From a virus, in IMG/VR virus record IMGVR_UViG_3300005613_000354, positions 1 through 26,557 of that record: DNA of 26,557 bases. One strand, 5' to 3'. The position numbers and the translations under genes were made by a program. The notes under the pieces were generated by a model. It was not told where the DNA came from and did no database searches. It was given only the letters and a program-made list of their open reading frames with translations. Every line of letters begins with the position of its first letter. Positions within the stretch are counted from its first letter, which is position 1. This document shows, one piece after another, positions 7,750 to 14,885 of this stretch.

Positions 7750-8136
7750 TTACGATGGCATTGCGCCCTTTGCTTGTAGGTAGGCGACACCTTCTTTGTT
7801 AAATTCTACTTTTAGTTTTTCACCTTTTAACTTTGGTGGAACCATCCATAGAAGTTCTTTTATCCCTCTTTTAGGGCATATCCAAAAAACCATCTGATTA
7901 CTGGTAAATGATGGTAGTTTTAAACTTACTTTAATCTGCTTAACTACAAACTTACTTGGATCTAATTTATCAAAACTTGCTTGCAATATAAGAAAGTAAG
8001 TTTCTTTAATTTCTATTGCATTAATAGCTTTCTCCACAATTTCATTTAACGAACGTTTAAGCGCGTGTTTCGCCGCGACAAATTGTTCAGGAAGCATTAA
8101 TCTAGAACTTGGATCTTGTATAAGTTTTGTTGCCAT
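7750..8136 (-). CDS. Conserved-looking phage protein between portal and scaffold, 128 aa
   Basis: A 128-aa protein starting MATKLIQDPSSRLMLPEQFV. Its C-terminal half has MVFWICPKRGIKELLWMVPP, KVEFNKEGVAYLQAKGAMPS. I associate this ending ('EFN.EGVAYLQAKGAMPS') with uncharacterised proteins beside portal and scaffold genes of P22-like podophages. The middle (IVEKAINAIEIKETYFLILQ) is probably helix then strand. There is no catalytic motif. It may assist head assembly; this is inferred from position only. Confidence 0.65.
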   Translation of the reverse strand: MATKLIQDPSSRLMLPEQFVAAKHALKRSLNEIVEKAINAIEIKETYFLILQASFDKLDPSKFVVKQIKVSLKLPSFTSNQMVFWICPKRGIKELLWMVPPKLKGEKLKVEFNKEGVAYLQAKGAMPS

Positions 8137-8142
8137 ACCTAA

Positions 8143-8328
8143 TTACTTTCCGCTTTTGCCTCGTAGAGACTCTTTCTCTGCATGTGCTTTTTGTAATAGC
8201 CTGTTGGCTTTGACGGCATCGGGGTTAGAAGAAGGTCCTATAGCACTACTAGTTCTACTAGGTTGGCTTAAAGGGTTTTTCTTCGAACTGTACATGCCTA
8301 CTGGACTGGTCATAGATGTTTTTTTCAT
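8143..8328 (-). CDS. Small basic phage protein, 61 aa
   Basis: The ATG at 8328 is chosen over the in-frame GTG at 8334 because AAAGGAG lies five nt upstream of the ATG. The product MKKTSMTSPVGMYSSKKNPL ends with NRLLQKAHAEKESLRGKSGK. Basic, Ser/Pro-rich and probably disordered with one C-terminal helix; the 'L.KA.AEKESLRGKSG' ending is a pattern seen in small podophage head-region proteins. Only a 6-nt gap separates it from the next gene. The unrelated plus-strand HNH gene has been placed between it and the portal gene. Function unknown. Confidence 0.6.
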   Translation of the reverse strand: MKKTSMTSPVGMYSSKKNPLSQPSRTSSAIGPSSNPDAVKANRLLQKAHAEKESLRGKSGK

Positions 8329-8372
8329 AAACACTCCTTTGGTTTATTGGTTAATGAATGTTGTTGTTTCTC

Positions 8373-8402
8373 TTGCTTATTAATTAACAAGAATGATATA
8401 AT
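8373..8402 (+). promoter_or_regulatory. Sigma-70-type promoter for the plus-strand HNH gene, apparently leaderless
   Basis: TTGCTT (8373-8378), an 18-nt spacer and a perfect TATAAT (8397-8402). Transcription would start about seven bases after the -10 box, at or next to the A of the ATG at 8409. No Shine-Dalgarno sequence precedes that ATG, which is consistent with a leaderless mRNA. Confidence 0.6.
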
Positions 8403-8408
8403 CCAATT

Positions 8409-9110
8409 ATGGATAAAATTTGTGAATTCTGTAATAAACCTTTTAAAACTTACCAAAGTAGACAGAGATTTTGCAGTAATCATTGTAGTAGAAAAGATAG
8501 ATATAAAATTAAAAAGAAAGCTGTTTGCTCTTATTGCTCTAAAGAATTTATAATTAAGCAAGGTTCTCTTAATGGTAATCGTTTTTGTTCTAGAGAATGC
8601 TATTACCTTTATAAAACTAAAGAACGAGTTCCTATAATATGCAAAAATTGTGGCAAAGTTGCTTACTTTTCCCCTGCTATAGCTAAAAATAGAATTAACT
8701 GTAGTAAGAAATGTAGAAACGAACAATTTTCGAAAGAATCTTCTAAAAGATTTAAAAATACCGGCGGAAAAAATCATCATGCTTATAAAAACGGGAACGC
8801 CTATTATAGAAAAGATGCTCGAATAAATTTTCCTAATAAATGTATTGCATGTGGAAGGAATAAAGTTGCCTTGCGTGTCCATCATATTGATGGGAATAGA
8901 GTTAATAATGATCTTATCAACCTTGTCATTCTGTGCAAAAGTTGTCATATGAGAGTTCATAAAATGCACCTCAAATATAATATCACGCTTCCACAAAGTT
9001 TGGAGGTTGCGAAACTCACTGGACACCTCCCGAAGAAATGGGTAGCTCGCCAATCTGCTGCGGTTGTTGCTGAGATTGAGAAGGCTGTTGAGTCTGTTGT
9101 TGGATCTTAG
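8409..9110 (+). CDS. HNH homing endonuclease with zinc-finger array, opposite strand to the late operon
   Basis: A 233-aa protein. Three CxxC...CxxxC treble-clef-like zinc units stand in a row: C5/C8 with C22/C26, C40/C43 with C60/C64, and C78/C81 with C98/C102. An HNH core follows: CIAC (145-148), VHHIDGN (157-163), N166, CKSCHMRVH (176-184). The zinc units probably provide DNA binding. The gene runs against its neighbours and its last 95 nt overlap the 3' end of the portal gene in antisense. The final 30 residues (from about HLPKKW) are antisense of portal coding DNA and are probably not a functional domain. It appears to have its own promoter. Insertion between portal and the 61-aa gene fits a homing event. 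Confidence 0.85.
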   Translation: MDKICEFCNKPFKTYQSRQRFCSNHCSRKDRYKIKKKAVCSYCSKEFIIKQGSLNGNRFCSRECYYLYKTKERVPIICKNCGKVAYFSPAIAKNRINCSKKCRNEQFSKESSKRFKNTGGKNHHAYKNGNAYYRKDARINFPNKCIACGRNKVALRVHHIDGNRVNNDLINLVILCKSCHMRVHKMHLKYNITLPQSLEVAKLTGHLPKKWVARQSAAVVAEIEKAVESVVGS

Positions 9111-11169
9111 TTTCTTCCGTTTCTATATCTGCTTCAGTATCTGTTCTTGCTTTCTGTTCTTGCTCTTGAACATGAATTTGATTAACAAGCTCTAATGCTT
9201 GAATAAGTCTGTCTTCATGTAATTTAGATAGTTCAACGATTGCCTTAGCTTTATCAAGTTCTGCCATAGATAAGTCTTTAACAGCTTCGGCTCTCCTTTC
9301 CACATCTAAACCAATGTTACTCATGCGTCGTCCTTCCCGTTCTGATGCCAAAGCATTCTTCTCAGCTGTTGTCGCATCTATTAGAGCATTTTGCTTATCT
9401 TGAACTTCTTTCTGTGATTGTTGTGATTTTTCCTCATTTTCTTGGATCGCTTTCTCTAAATCCGATAATCCTGCCATCTGCAATGATCTAACTATCTCAG
9501 ATTGTGGAACATCTACTATGCCTTCACGTTTAAGGTTAACAAGCTCGTAATAGTAAGCATCTTTTTGAGATTGTGAACGTACGCCCTCTTTGACTACTGC
9601 GTCATATTGTTCAAACTCTTTTTCATAAAATTGCTCTGTTGGCTCTTCACCTAATATTCGTTTTACTTTTCCAGGTGGATAATGGTGTTGAATAGCTTTT
9701 AAAACTAATCCGCCTAATACTTTTTGAGAGACTTCTACATTATCAAATATCTTACGATTTGATCTTAAGCCTTGACCAATACGCACTTGTGCAAGTCTTC
9801 CAGATATTTGTGTATTACCCTTATCATCTATTCCTAAGACAGATTCATTAACATTTGCTAATGTAAGTGTTAATTGGTCTAATATGTTCTGATATTCAAT
9901 TAAAGAAGGGTTAGCCTGTCCTCCTTGTAATTCTTGAACCGAGTTTAAACCCTCAGGAGCATTTTCGGGATCAACACCAATAATTTTATTCTGTCCACTT
10001 TGTTGTAGATCTTCCACATCCGGAACTGCACCAAGAAGGTACTTGAATCCGGTAGATATCGTGCTATCCATCATATCTACAATCTTCATGTGACGTTTAT
10101 TAAATTGCCGTTGAGCTGAATACAATGTGGAGGCTAACCCTTGAATCCTTTGTGATGGCTCCCAAATACTAGGCTCCATATAACAAATAATAGGTGCAAA
10201 TGGGTAGGTTTGATTTATTCCTGTCTTATCTTCACCTGTATAAACAGGTTGTCCGTTAAGCATAATATTAAGTTCAACAAAATCTCTGTCTACAGTTTGA
10301 ATCTCAACTAGAGGAGGTAATTCTCTTTTATCTAAACCTAGTGCATCGGCTTCTTCATGAAGTTTTCTAATTCTATAAATACCTTTCTTTAATTTATCTT
10401 TATCTTCCTTATCTAAGTCTGTTATGTCTCGATAATATGCGCTTTGTTCATCTACTAAAAAGGTGCGTTTCTTTGTTATTCTTCTATAATATTGATCGTA
10501 TGCTAATAAATTTCTGTTTCTGCTAAGAACAGTAAAATTAGGATGATATGATAGAAACTTGTCATCTCTAAATGATGTTTGAATATCTTGTATCTGCTTT
10601 GGATCTACGAAAGGTAAGAGTCTGCCAACTAAATTTTTATCTATCAAATCTCTAGTAATAGCAAATCCGCAATCCTTTAAGTCTATACGTTCAAATGTTG
10701 GATCTAAAAAGAACGAGTTGTACGTACGTTTGAAAAATCCTATCTCTCCATTAATGAAGTCTCTAGAATAATCCATTCTAAGACCGCAAAGAGATATACC
10801 GGACTTAAAACCTTCATCGCATGCATCTAGAAAAGTAGCGTAACCTTCTCCCTTGTCCCATGTGTAATAACTAAGTTCTGTAAATTGATCGGCTGTTTTC
10901 TGATCGCTTCCCTCAACAGGTGATATAACAATACTATTTAGATTATCTCTTAAATATCCCGAAAAGAACTGAAGAGGTCGCCGCATTATATTAAGCTCTA
11001 ATGGCTCCCTGCCTTCTTTCTGCAAAGCCCTAAGTTCTGAATTTGACCACGTACTCCCGCTTTGAGCCAAAGTGTATATTTGTGCATCTTTAATAAATGG
11101 ACTCCAATAATCATGAGCATATCTATAATTATCTTGGAACTCGCCTAGCAATTCTCTATCATTTAACAT
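9016..11169 (-). CDS. Portal protein, P22-type
   Basis: A 717-aa protein, the usual length of P22-type portals, which form the dodecameric DNA gate of the procapsid. Marks are YAHDYWSPFIKDAQIYTLAQ near the start, EGREPLELNIMRRPLQFFSG, WDKGEGYATFLDACDEGFKS, YNSFFLDPTFERIDLKDCGF and QRQFNKRHMKIVDMMDSTIS with the helical clip/wing region after it. From about residue 570 the protein becomes a long charged coiled coil and ends in a Gln-rich tail (QQQTQQPSQSQQQPQQ), equivalent to the barrel extension. Its 3' end is overlapped in antisense by the plus-strand HNH gene. An AAGG ribosome site lies within a 13-bp palindrome (11175-11187). Confidence 0.88.
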   Translation of the reverse strand: MLNDRELLGEFQDNYRYAHDYWSPFIKDAQIYTLAQSGSTWSNSELRALQKEGREPLELNIMRRPLQFFSGYLRDNLNSIVISPVEGSDQKTADQFTELSYYTWDKGEGYATFLDACDEGFKSGISLCGLRMDYSRDFINGEIGFFKRTYNSFFLDPTFERIDLKDCGFAITRDLIDKNLVGRLLPFVDPKQIQDIQTSFRDDKFLSYHPNFTVLSRNRNLLAYDQYYRRITKKRTFLVDEQSAYYRDITDLDKEDKDKLKKGIYRIRKLHEEADALGLDKRELPPLVEIQTVDRDFVELNIMLNGQPVYTGEDKTGINQTYPFAPIICYMEPSIWEPSQRIQGLASTLYSAQRQFNKRHMKIVDMMDSTISTGFKYLLGAVPDVEDLQQSGQNKIIGVDPENAPEGLNSVQELQGGQANPSLIEYQNILDQLTLTLANVNESVLGIDDKGNTQISGRLAQVRIGQGLRSNRKIFDNVEVSQKVLGGLVLKAIQHHYPPGKVKRILGEEPTEQFYEKEFEQYDAVVKEGVRSQSQKDAYYYELVNLKREGIVDVPQSEIVRSLQMAGLSDLEKAIQENEEKSQQSQKEVQDKQNALIDATTAEKNALASEREGRRMSNIGLDVERRAEAVKDLSMAELDKAKAIVELSKLHEDRLIQALELVNQIHVQEQEQKARTDTEADIETEETKIQQQTQQPSQSQQQPQQIGELPISSGGVQ

Positions 11170-11174
11170 AGCAA

Positions 11175-11187
11175 CCTTAATTTAAGG
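11175..11187. promoter_or_regulatory. 13-bp palindrome in the portal gene leader
   Basis: CCTTAA-T-TTAAGG, perfect six-base arms, four bases from the portal start region and containing its AAGG ribosome site. It could be an operator or an RNA element. No second copy was noticed in the window. Confidence 0.3.
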
Positions 11188-11305
11188 TATTTAACTTAAA
11201 CTAAAATTATCTTTTGTTTATGATTAAGTCAACGATATTTTAACGTTAGTTATTGAATTATAACAACTTAGAATGAATGTATTGTAACTTTCTGTTTCTT
11301 ATCTT

Positions 11306-11334
11306 TTGTATATTTAAAATTTTATTGATATATA
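11306..11334 (+). promoter_or_regulatory. Candidate promoter for the KilA-N cassette
   Basis: TTGTAT, 17-nt spacer, TATATA. In DNA this AT-rich such matches arise by chance, but the spacing is ideal and the cassette needs its own promoter because both flanking genes are read the other way. The leader would be about 120 nt and would include the 11407-11438 hairpin. Confidence 0.4.
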
Positions 11335-11406
11335 TTTCAAATTTTAATTATCTTGTGTTTAAGAAATTCGTTTCTTTGGGCGTTTGCGTAATCTCTCGCC
11401 TTCTTT

Positions 11407-11438
11407 TAGAGCTTGGGTGCTGATCCACTTAAGCTCTA
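11407..11438 (+). promoter_or_regulatory. Leader hairpin upstream of the 65-aa gene
   Basis: Perfect 8-bp arms TAGAGCTT / AAGCTCTA with a 16-nt loop. The loop sequence CTGATC (11420-11425) is complementary to GATCAG (11450-11455), which runs into the AGGAGGA ribosome site (11454-11460). A loop-to-RBS pseudoknot that hides the ribosome site is therefore possible. Four T/A bases follow the stem, so a weak terminator is the alternative reading. Confidence 0.4.
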
Positions 11439-11463
11439 TTTTAAACCTTGATCAGGAGGATCT

Positions 11464-11661
11464 ATGTCAAAATTAGAAGAACTAATATCATCTTTAACAG
11501 ATCAAGAACTATTTGATATCAAATCAATTATTAGAGAAGGAATGGAAGCGAAAAAATACTGGGAAGAAATTTTAGCTGATATTCAAGTAAAGGTAAATTG
11601 GAAGTTTGCAGACACTTTTTATGACTATTTAATAAAAAGAATAAAACAAAAGAAAGATTAA
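11464..11661 (+). CDS. Small acidic/basic helical protein, 65 aa, first gene of KilA-N cassette
   Basis: Starts MSKLEELISSLTDQELFDIK behind a perfect AGGAGGA site and ends in KRIKQKKD. It is predicted nearly all helical, with one Trp pair region (KKYWEEILADIQVKVNWKF). No family was recognised. Its stop TAA is immediately followed by the ATG of the KilA-N gene, so the two are translationally coupled and probably act together. It could be a partner or antitoxin-like regulator of the KilA-N protein; that is a guess from arrangement alone. Confidence 0.7.
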   Translation: MSKLEELISSLTDQELFDIKSIIREGMEAKKYWEEILADIQVKVNWKFADTFYDYLIKRIKQKKD

Positions 11662-12384
11662 ATGAGTAAATATGAAATAGTAAAAATAGATGAAGTTGAA
11701 GTCACATTAGACTTAAGTTTGTTTCAGAAAAGTGAAGAACTTTATTTTAATGCTACGGAAATAGCAAAATATTTTGGAAAAGATGTTAGAGAATGGCCTA
11801 AATCAACAGAAACTCAAGAATATTTAAAAGCAATTTTAGAAGAATATCCAAGTTTAATTGATGGGAAAACCCCGCAATTAGAATTCGGAAAACTTATAAA
11901 AACTTCACGAGGTCGATATGGTGGAACATATCTTCATAATATTTTAGCTCTTTCTTTTGCTCGCTGGTGTTCAGCTAAAATAGCTGTTAAGTTAGACAAA
12001 TTTCTCATAGAAAAGATTAGAGAAGAACAGTGTCGAAAAGCAAAGATATTAGAAGCTAAAACCGGATATCGTCCTATGACAGATGCCATTCAAGAAGCTC
12101 ATGATCCATGTAATTTTTATCATTTTTCTAATGAAGCTGACATGATAACAAAAATAATTACTGGAAAGAATGCTAAACAACTTAAAGAAGAATTCAAAAC
12201 AGAAAAAGTAAGGGAATGTTTAAACGCTAGAGAAATCCATGCTTTAGAAAATCTTCAAAGAGCTAATACTATATTCATTCAAATGGATTTACCTTATACA
12301 GAAAGAAAAGAGAAGTTAATAGCTTTATATAACAAAAGGTTTTCTCAAATTGCTTGCGACAACTATAAACTACCATTAACTTAA
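11662..12384 (+). CDS. KilA-N domain DNA-binding protein
   Basis: A 240-aa protein. The KilA-N domain covers about residues 20-115: LYFNATEIAKYFGKDVREWP, RGRYGGTYLHNILALSFARW and CSAKIAVKLDKFLIEKI. KilA-N is a winged, APSES-related DNA-binding domain found in phage and large-virus regulators, often mobile. The C-terminal part (GYRPMTDAIQEAHDP, YHFSNEADMITKIITGKNAK, then helices) is the usual companion domain of unknown role. The gene opposes terL and their stops overlap by four bases. Its start has no strong ribosome site, relying on coupling to the 65-aa gene. As a plus-strand two-gene cassette between minus-strand portal and terL it looks like a moron. Confidence 0.85.
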   Translation: MSKYEIVKIDEVEVTLDLSLFQKSEELYFNATEIAKYFGKDVREWPKSTETQEYLKAILEEYPSLIDGKTPQLEFGKLIKTSRGRYGGTYLHNILALSFARWCSAKIAVKLDKFLIEKIREEQCRKAKILEAKTGYRPMTDAIQEAHDPCNFYHFSNEADMITKIITGKNAKQLKEEFKTEKVRECLNAREIHALENLQRANTIFIQMDLPYTERKEKLIALYNKRFSQIACDNYKLPLT

Positions 12385-14885
12385 ATCTGGTATCTTCTAT
12401 TTTCTGTAGCTCTTTTATGCTTGTCTAAAGCTCCCGAGAATGAGCTTATCTTTTCTATATTGTCAACTGCCGAACAACAGTATTGGAAAGCATCGCTGGC
12501 ATTTGAGTTGCTTACTAAAAGACCGTTAGCAAAATAGCAATGATCTGTTTCAACTTCCAGATCGTAAACGTCTATTTCTGTGTCCAAGTATAGTTCCACA
12601 TTCTTTAGAACATGTTTTCGTTTTTCTGTATTTTGAGCATTCAAATTCCTTTCCACAAATTTTACATGCTCTTTTTTCATTATCTTTTCCTGTTCTTCTT
12701 CTAAATTCAGCTCGGCATGCATTTGAACACATTCTCGACCTTTCCCATTTAGACGAATATTCTTTCCCACATATTTCACAAATTTTGTTAAATAATGGTT
12801 TACTTGCAAAAACTTTCTTTCCATGTTCTTTATGCCATTCAAGCCCTTCTTTTGATCCATGCCATATTTTAGAGGCTTCTTGTGCTTTTTTAAGAGTTTG
12901 CCTTGATATAAATTTCCTTTCTTCTGTTGACATGTGCATAGACAAATGTTCTTTACTTGACATAAGCTTAAGGTTTTCAATTTCATTATTAGATTTATTT
13001 CTATCGATGTGATGTACCATATGGTCTTTTGGAATTTTTCCATTAAAGAATCCCCAAACCGCTCTATGCAGTGTTCCAAATCCCTGCTGTTTTCTTCCAC
13101 CAAGCCAATATCCGAATTCATTTTTAGTATATTTAAGTCCGTTAAAAAAGATAACCGTTTCAGATTCATTGATAAGAAAGAGTCCTTGAATCCTAACTTT
13201 TTCTCCTTTCCATGGAATATAACTTTGTTGCATATGTCCTCATCTTTTATAGTAATAATTTGATCAGTATAATACAATGAGTCTGCTGTTACAAGACCTT
13301 TATTTGTGAATATCATATGATGAGGAGTACAAGTTATCTCCGTTTCTTTGGTTTTAACTCTAACAAGCCTATTAGTTTTATGTTTAAACACATTCTTTAC
13401 TAGTCTTAATCCATTAGGAGTTAATACTTTATCTCCAACAACCATTTGGTCTATTCTTTTCTTTCCATGTTCAGTTTCTATTAAAGTTTCTCCTATAAAA
13501 CATGCTATGTTATGCACAGGAAGATCCAAATATCTACCCAATGGTTCACTCCACTTCTTTCGGTATTTCATCAAGTGATCTATCAATGGCTTAGTCCTTT
13601 GCAAGGCAAATACGCATCTATCTAGTTTAATCTTAGCATTATTGATCTGTAGATTTTTATCTGTCCTCTTAAGCACTTTTACCTTAGTTGCCGTATGTTC
13701 CATATATCGCTTAAAGTCTCGCTCATATGTGTTTTCTACTACTATACCGTCTCGCTTGGCTGCATCATGAGGCAAATATATAGTGTGATATAAATATTTT
13801 TTATCGTTAAGAAGGTAATTACAATAGAAATCTACGCCTTTGTTATTATCTTCATAATAATCAATTATCCTTATCTCACCGTGAACCACTTGAAAGAAAA
13901 TTATACAAGTTAAGTCATTAACACCTATGTCCATAGCTAAATATACAGGTGCTAAAGCGTCATATACCGGTGTGTTTAACATCCGACTTTCATTATAAGC
14001 CTTTTCTATCTGTAATTGAAAATAGTATGCGTCATTATTAGCTAGAAAAGCTTCCGAAATTAAAGAACAAAATTCTTGTTTAACCTTATCTCCAAGGATA
14101 GATTTTTGGTGAGTATACCAATAACGTTGCTCATTATCTATCTTGCAATTAAGCTTTTCTTCAAGCTTATCAAAGTATTTAGATTGTTCATAATCTATAG
14201 TAACAGGCTGTTTCATTCTACAAGATTTATCTTGTAACCAGTTAAAAAAGAATAGTTTATACTCTAAAGGTGATAGATTTTCATTTCCTCTTTGATGAGC
14301 TACAGTGCATAACTCGTAAAAATAGCTTTCCGCCCCTTCCCCTGTAGACTCAATTATTACTTGTCCATCTATCGGAACAGCTTGAAGTGTTCCCGTCATA
14401 ACCTCTTCAGCTTTAATAGGATTCCTAGCACATGTTTTACCAAATTCTGATACCAAGATAGATTGATAAGAACCACCTCTCAAGGTTGTATCAACTCGAA
14501 GAAATGATCCATTCCGAAAAGTTATCTCTCTAGCACTTCTTTGCGTCATTCCTGCTATAGTTTTCATCTCAGGTGATAGATTATCCAATGCATGGCCTAA
14601 AATGCGTTTAAAGATGTGCTGTGCGTGTTCTAAGCTATATGAAACAATTCCAGCTGATAAGTTAGCGTTAAAGATAGTCTCATCAAGCATGTACAAAACT
14701 GCAAATGTTGACATGCCAACCTGCCGGCTTTTAAGAATTAAGTTCCTGTTATGCAATCCTTTAAGAACTTCTTGTTGAATCGGATTGAGCCTAAACTTTA
14801 TAGAATCGCCCTTCTTATCAACAATCCTATAAAGGTTGTTCATTCTCCACTCTTTTGAATCTAATAATGTTAAGTCTTCTTTCAT
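12381..14885 (-). CDS. terL: Terminase large subunit, intein-containing precursor
   Basis: An 834-aa precursor; without the 332-aa intein (residues 462-793) it is 502 aa, normal for TerL. Packaging ATPase: Walker A-like KSRQVGMST (52-60), Walker B-like ILVSEFGK (143-150) and coupling-motif-like IIESTGEG (177-184). RNase H-like nuclease: MDIGVND (318-324), LPHDAAKRD (371-379) and SDAFQY just after the intein. The splice junction IA|C...N|SNASDAF puts the intein at the third nuclease acidic motif, a classic protected homing site. The ATG at 14885 is preferred to the one at 14894: it overlaps the upstream stop as ATGA and has GGGATGG before it. Splicing is needed to restore the nuclease site. 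The 3' end converges on the KilA-N gene. Confidence 0.88.
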   Translation of the reverse strand: MKEDLTLLDSKEWRMNNLYRIVDKKGDSIKFRLNPIQQEVLKGLHNRNLILKSRQVGMSTFAVLYMLDETIFNANLSAGIVSYSLEHAQHIFKRILGHALDNLSPEMKTIAGMTQRSAREITFRNGSFLRVDTTLRGGSYQSILVSEFGKTCARNPIKAEEVMTGTLQAVPIDGQVIIESTGEGAESYFYELCTVAHQRGNENLSPLEYKLFFFNWLQDKSCRMKQPVTIDYEQSKYFDKLEEKLNCKIDNEQRYWYTHQKSILGDKVKQEFCSLISEAFLANNDAYYFQLQIEKAYNESRMLNTPVYDALAPVYLAMDIGVNDLTCIIFFQVVHGEIRIIDYYEDNNKGVDFYCNYLLNDKKYLYHTIYLPHDAAKRDGIVVENTYERDFKRYMEHTATKVKVLKRTDKNLQINNAKIKLDRCVFALQRTKPLIDHLMKYRKKWSEPLGRYLDLPVHNIACFIGETLIETEHGKKRIDQMVVGDKVLTPNGLRLVKNVFKHKTNRLVRVKTKETEITCTPHHMIFTNKGLVTADSLYYTDQIITIKDEDICNKVIFHGKEKKLGFKDSFLSMNLKRLSFLTDLNILKMNSDIGLVEENSRDLEHCIERFGDSLMEKFQKTIWYITSIEINLIMKLKTLSLCQVKNICLCTCQQKKGNLYQGKLLKKHKKPLKYGMDQKKGLNGIKNMERKFLQVNHYLTKFVKYVGKNIRLNGKGRECVQMHAELNLEEEQEKIMKKEHVKFVERNLNAQNTEKRKHVLKNVELYLDTEIDVYDLEVETDHCYFANGLLVSNSNASDAFQYCCSAVDNIEKISSFSGALDKHKRATENRRYQI
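12507..13502 (-). other. Intein within TerL (332 aa), splicing domain split around an out-of-frame HNH ORF
   Basis: Begins with Cys (codon 13502-13500), CFIGETLIETEHGKKRIDQM then VVGDKVLTPNG (block A). Block B is TCTPHHMIFT. The C-terminal blocks are DVYDLEVETDHCYFANGLLV and end in SN (12509-12507), followed by Ser as the +1 residue. The first ~89 and last ~30 residues are the splicing domain, i.e. a mini-intein in size. The middle (precursor residues 551-779) has no recognisable endonuclease in the intein frame. That stretch instead encodes an HNH enzyme in the -1 frame. The residue before the terminal Asn is Ser, not the usual His, which occurs in some active inteins. Expected product: spliced TerL plus free 332-aa intein. 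Confidence 0.85.
12550..13233 (-). CDS. HNH homing endonuclease nested in the TerL intein in the -1 frame
   Basis: A 227-aa ORF in the -1 frame relative to TerL. Residues 35-70 (YTKNEFGYWLGGRKQQGFGT, LHRAVWGFFNGKIPKDH) and HMVHHIDRNKSNNEIENL to KEH (71-96) form a clear HNH core. The C-terminal half has two zinc units: CEICGKEY with CSNAC (C152/155/169/173) and CKICGKEF with CSKEC (C190/193/208/212). It starts at its own ATG with GATGAGGA four bases upstream; an in-frame TGA lies three codons before that ATG. It ends inside intein block F. The ORF therefore fills exactly the place of the normal in-frame homing domain. The HNH motif and zinc units show this frame is the functional one here. Confidence 0.85.
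   Translation of the reverse strand: MQQSYIPWKGEKVRIQGLFLINESETVIFFNGLKYTKNEFGYWLGGRKQQGFGTLHRAVWGFFNGKIPKDHMVHHIDRNKSNNEIENLKLMSSKEHLSMHMSTEERKFISRQTLKKAQEASKIWHGSKEGLEWHKEHGKKVFASKPLFNKICEICGKEYSSKWERSRMCSNACRAEFRRRTGKDNEKRACKICGKEFECSKYRKTKTCSKECGTILGHRNRRLRSGS

Larger units (their letters stand above)
11170..11463. other. Divergent intergenic region between portal and the KilA-N cassette
   Basis: About 290 bases, very AT-rich, with no convincing ORF. It holds the portal leader palindrome, a candidate plus-strand promoter (TTGTAT at 11306, 17-nt spacer, TATATA at 11329-11334), a strong hairpin (11407-11438) and the ribosome site of the 65-aa gene. The minus-strand promoter for the portal direction was not convincing. 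Confidence 0.6.

Noticed and set aside
8325-9053. 242-codon minus-strand ORF
   Set aside because: It lies antisense to the HNH gene, whose zinc and HNH motifs are unmistakable. The translation is Phe/Ile/Ser-rich without motifs, typical of the reverse of A-rich coding DNA.
11401-11440. tRNA-like structure
   Set aside because: There is one hairpin only; no acceptor stem, T-arm or CCA-type end could be drawn.
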